Part shown: piece by piece, positions 61,700 through 64,000 of the stretch
How positions within the stretch are numbered: position 1 is the first letter of the stretch
Layout of the letters: the number at the start of each line of letters is the position of its first letter
DNA from: Paenibacillus sp. UNC499MF
GTDB lineage: Bacteria; Bacillota; Bacilli; Paenibacillales; NBRC-103111
Assembly (NCBI RefSeq): GCF_900107975.1
Contig: NZ_FNVF01000017.1
Coordinates: 1-64,000 of the forward strand
Reading direction: 5' to 3'
DNA: 64,000 nt
Notes under the pieces: model-generated
Seen by the model: only the letters and a program-made list of their open reading frames with translations
The model's database searches: none
What the model was told of the DNA's origin: nothing
Program-made: the position numbers and the translations under genes

Positions 61700-63037
61700 T
61701 CAGACGCCGTCGATAAACTGGGCCGTCAGCATCGCCCGGCAAACCAGCGTGCCCGCATGGTAGATCTGCACGTCGATTTTGCCGAATTTGCGGCTCACTT
61801 CCAGAATGTTGGGCCGGATCTGGATCTCGCTTTCGATCTGCACGGGTTTGATAAAGTACGTCGACATGTTATCCATCACGAGGTCCCCCTTCTTGACGGT
61901 CTGTACGACGCGGTACGCCGCTTCCGTCATGAGAGTGGTCAGGACCCCTTCCGAAACCGTCCCCAGATGATTCGTCATCTGGGGCGTTATCGTTCCGCGG
62001 AACACCACGTTCCCCTGTTCGTCCCGGAACTCCTCGAATCTCCCCCAGATAAGATCCTCGAACGTCTCCCCGTTCTGCGGCTGCTTCTGGATATACTGCA
62101 TCGCCTTGAGCACATCGTTGCGGTTGATCACGCCGAGCATTTTGCGGTTACCGTCCACTACCGGCAGCAGCTCGATCCCTTCCCACACCATCATATGGGC
62201 GGCGGAAGCGACGGAAGTCTGCGGGCTGACCGTCAGCGGATTCCGCGTCATCAGGCGGTCGACAGTCTGGCCGGCATCGGCCCCCAGCATATCTTTCGGG
62301 GCCACAAGCCCGATAACGCGGTTCCACTCGTCCGTGACGGGAAACCGGCTGTGCCCCGTCTCTTCGACCAGCGCGCTCCATTCCTTGACCGTGCTGTTCG
62401 CTTTCAAGGCGAAGACATGCGGATTCGTCGTCAAAATATCCTCGACAAGAAGAATTTTTTTCTTGATGAGACGGTCATAGATGGCGCGGTTAATCATCGA
62501 AGCCACCGTGAAGGAATCGTAGCTGCTCGATATGATGGGAAGCTCCAGCTTATCCGCCAGCTTCGTCATCTCCGGACTTGTATGGAAGCCGCCCGTTATG
62601 AGGACCCCGGACCCCTGCTCCAAAGCCAGCCTGTGCACTTCCTCGCGGTTGCCCACGATAAGCAGGGACCCCGCCTCCACGTAACGCATCATCGCGTCGA
62701 GTTCCATCGCTCCGATCACGAATTTGTGCAGCGTCTTCTCCAGTCCGTTCATTCCGCCAAGCACTTCGCCGTCCACGATATTCACGACTTCTTCGAAGGT
62801 CAGCTTATCGATATTGCGGCGTTCCCGCTTGCCGACCCTGACCGTGCCGACCCGTTCCTTCGTGGAAACGAGGCCCTGGTTTTCCGCTTCTTTAATGGCC
62901 CGGTATGCGGTGCCTTCGCTCACTTCGAGCTGATCGGCGATTTTGCGGACGCTGATCTTGCTTCCGATCTTCAAGCTCTCGATATAGCGGAGAATCTGTT
63001 CGTGCTTCGTTAACGATTCTGTTCCCGTTTCATCCAA
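61700..63037 (-). CDS. ytoI: YtoI-type regulator (HTH, DRTGG, CBS pair, hotdog)
   Basis: 445 residues from a TTG at 63037, behind GGGGGTAG. A GntR-like winged helix (about 1-70: KISVRKIADQLEVSEGTAYRA) is followed by a DRTGG domain (about 75-185), two CBS repeats (about 190-310: LMTRNPLTVSPQTSVASAAH, GIELLPVVDGNRKMLGVI) and a hotdog thioesterase-like domain (about 325-445). This exact order is YtoI of Bacillus, thought to sense a nucleotide. The Bacillus neighbour nrnA is missing between this pair and ytrI. Confidence 0.9.
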   Translation of the reverse strand: MDETGTESLTKHEQILRYIESLKIGSKISVRKIADQLEVSEGTAYRAIKEAENQGLVSTKERVGTVRVGKRERRNIDKLTFEEVVNIVDGEVLGGMNGLEKTLHKFVIGAMELDAMMRYVEAGSLLIVGNREEVHRLALEQGSGVLITGGFHTSPEMTKLADKLELPIISSSYDSFTVASMINRAIYDRLIKKKILLVEDILTTNPHVFALKANSTVKEWSALVEETGHSRFPVTDEWNRVIGLVAPKDMLGADAGQTVDRLMTRNPLTVSPQTSVASAAHMMVWEGIELLPVVDGNRKMLGVINRNDVLKAMQYIQKQPQNGETFEDLIWGRFEEFRDEQGNVVFRGTITPQMTNHLGTVSEGVLTTLMTEAAYRVVQTVKKGDLVMDNMSTYFIKPVQIESEIQIRPNILEVSRKFGKIDVQIYHAGTLVCRAMLTAQFIDGV

Positions 63038-63250
63038 CTGTACTACCCCCGTCCGATTCGCTGTATTAGTCTGTTAAGTTTATTATAGACGAAGAAAAAC
63101 CAAACGAAAAGCGCGGAAGGCGCTGTCCGTCTGGTTTTTCTTCACTATTATCTCCGCATGTTCACGAGGGACTGCGTCGTTCGCGATGCCAGTGGCGCCC
63201 GCGATGCGTGCGCAATGTCCCAGATACCTGCGGCGCTCATGATGTACGGA

Positions 63251-63490
63251 GCACTTGCGCGGTGTCCGCGATATCCTGATTCCTCGGATGTACGGAGCAC
63301 TTGCGACGTTCGCGATATCCTGATTCCTCAGGATGTACAGAGCACTTGCGACGTTCGCGATATCCTGATTCCTCAGGATGTACAGAGCACTTGCGACGTT
63401 CGCGATATCCTGATTCCTCAGGATGTACGGAGCACTTGCGGCGTTCGCGATATCCTGATTCCTCAGGATGTACGGAGCACTTGCGGCGTT
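63251..63490. repeat. 45-bp tandem repeat with a palindromic core, five to six copies
   Basis: GCACTTGCG starts at 63251, 63297, 63342, 63387, 63432 and 63477, a 45-bp period (46 once). Each unit includes ATCCTGA-TTCC-TCAGGAT, a 7-bp stem with a four-base loop, and a GTTCGCGAT block. Degenerate copies extend to about 63160 and 63540. Because 45 is a multiple of three, repeated 15-residue ORFs run on both strands, but without ribosome sites. No spacers separate the units, so it is not CRISPR. Confidence 0.88.
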
Positions 63491-63594
63491 CGCGATATCC
63501 CGGGGCACTCACGATATGCGCAGCACTTGGGAAGTTCGCGGCGCCCCTGCTCTGCGGCGTCCGTGAGCCCCTGCATCTGCCGTGATCCCCGGAC

Positions 63595-63870
63595 TTACTT
63601 GCGCAGGCCCAGCATTTTCTTGCCCTGCAGCCGCTGCTCCATCCGCCAGCGTTTCATCCGCTTGATGCGGACGATCTCCTGCCGGGTCTCCTCGTCGACA
63701 CCGAGCAGCTCGTGCAGATGTGCCGCGATGATCAGCAGGGCGAAACAGATCCAAAGCGCACCGAACACCGTCGGCAGGGTAAAGCCTCCCCCAATATCAA
63801 GCTGCGGTACGGAGTACAGCAGCATACCAAGCGCGAGGCTCATAAAAATCACGTTCTTGAAACCTTTCAC
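63595..63870 (-). CDS. Small membrane protein of unknown function
   Basis: 91 residues, GTG start behind GGGGGAG at somewhat long spacing. Two membrane helices (VIFMSLALGMLLYSVPQL and FGALWICFALLIIAAHLHEL) with a basic, helical tail (RQEIVRIKRMKRWRMEQRLQ). Stands alone at the window edge. I do not recognise the family; the coding call rests on helix pattern and absence of competing frames. Positions 63871-64000 show nothing further. Confidence 0.7.
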   Translation of the reverse strand: MKGFKNVIFMSLALGMLLYSVPQLDIGGGFTLPTVFGALWICFALLIIAAHLHELLGVDEETRQEIVRIKRMKRWRMEQRLQGKKMLGLRK

Positions 63871-64000
63871 GGCTGTTCACGCTCCCCCTGAAGTGACGGC
63901 ATTCAGACATCCCGCCTTATAACCGCTGCCCGCGGCAGCTTCGGGACATGCCGCCTGTACTACATCCTATGACAGTCTCAGGGTCTTTATGATTACGTTT

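Noticed and set aside
63251-63490. CRISPR array
   Set aside because: Units are directly contiguous without spacers and no cas gene is near.
63083-63922. Repetitive ORFs with 15-residue repeats on both strands
   Set aside because: They arise because the 45-bp repeat is a multiple of three; no ribosome site and frames are open on both strands at once.

Overview
The window looks like a chromosomal segment of a Paenibacillus-type member of the Bacillales. The protein families, AGGAGG-type ribosome binding sites, frequent GTG/TTG starts and the gene order (dnaE, accD-accA-pyk, fxsA, ytvI, citZ-icd-mdh, phoR/phoP, ytrH-ytrI, ytpI-ytoI) all match the Bacillales core. The base composition is fairly GC-rich, with AT-rich control regions. 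I see no rRNA, tRNA, insertion sequence, prophage or CRISPR array.

Layout. Positions 1-3150 carry an ECF sigma factor, its probable anti-sigma partner with an inactive signal-peptidase-like domain, and a GapB-type GAPDH behind a promoter whose spacer is a perfect palindrome. Positions 3527-11367 hold a giant S-layer-anchored repeat protein, then a GNAT acetyltransferase coupled to three phage-tail-collar-like proteins. Positions 11631-18916 hold a lipid-linked sugar transfer operon (frameshifted GT39, GT2, GtrA, GalU) facing a two-component system; the shared promoter region has two arrays of 11-bp direct repeats. Positions 18945-23074 hold an unknown protein and a cytochrome bd oxidase operon with CydS and a leader micro-ORF behind an Fnr/Crp-type site. 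Positions 23372-30860 hold an oxidoreductase/AraC pair, a non-coding minisatellite, PhoP and PhoR, and a class I fumarase.

Positions 31012-40932 hold a polysaccharide deacetylase, a YfbR-like nucleotidase, the TCA block citZ-icd-mdh, and convergent overlapping ppx and ppk; ppk has a Pho-box pair. Positions 41375-48421 hold ytvI, fxsA, a thioesterase, pyk, accA, accD and a decayed PgpA/YutG pseudogene. Positions 48510-56537 hold dnaE with a roughly 209-residue disordered insert, two aminotransferases and the sporulation genes ytrH-ytrI.

The most unusual block is 56581-61237: a rearranged ComQXPA-like quorum-sensing system. comP, comA and comQ homologues form one operon, and a 55-codon ComX-like prepeptide ending in tryptophan is encoded divergently. 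It is followed by an AT-rich stretch with repeated TTGCG half-sites and a 47-residue ORF. The cassette lies between genes (ytrI and ytpI-ytoI) that are close neighbours in Bacillus. The window ends with ytpI, ytoI, a 45-bp tandem repeat and a small membrane protein. All functions are inferred from reading the sequence; no database search was run.
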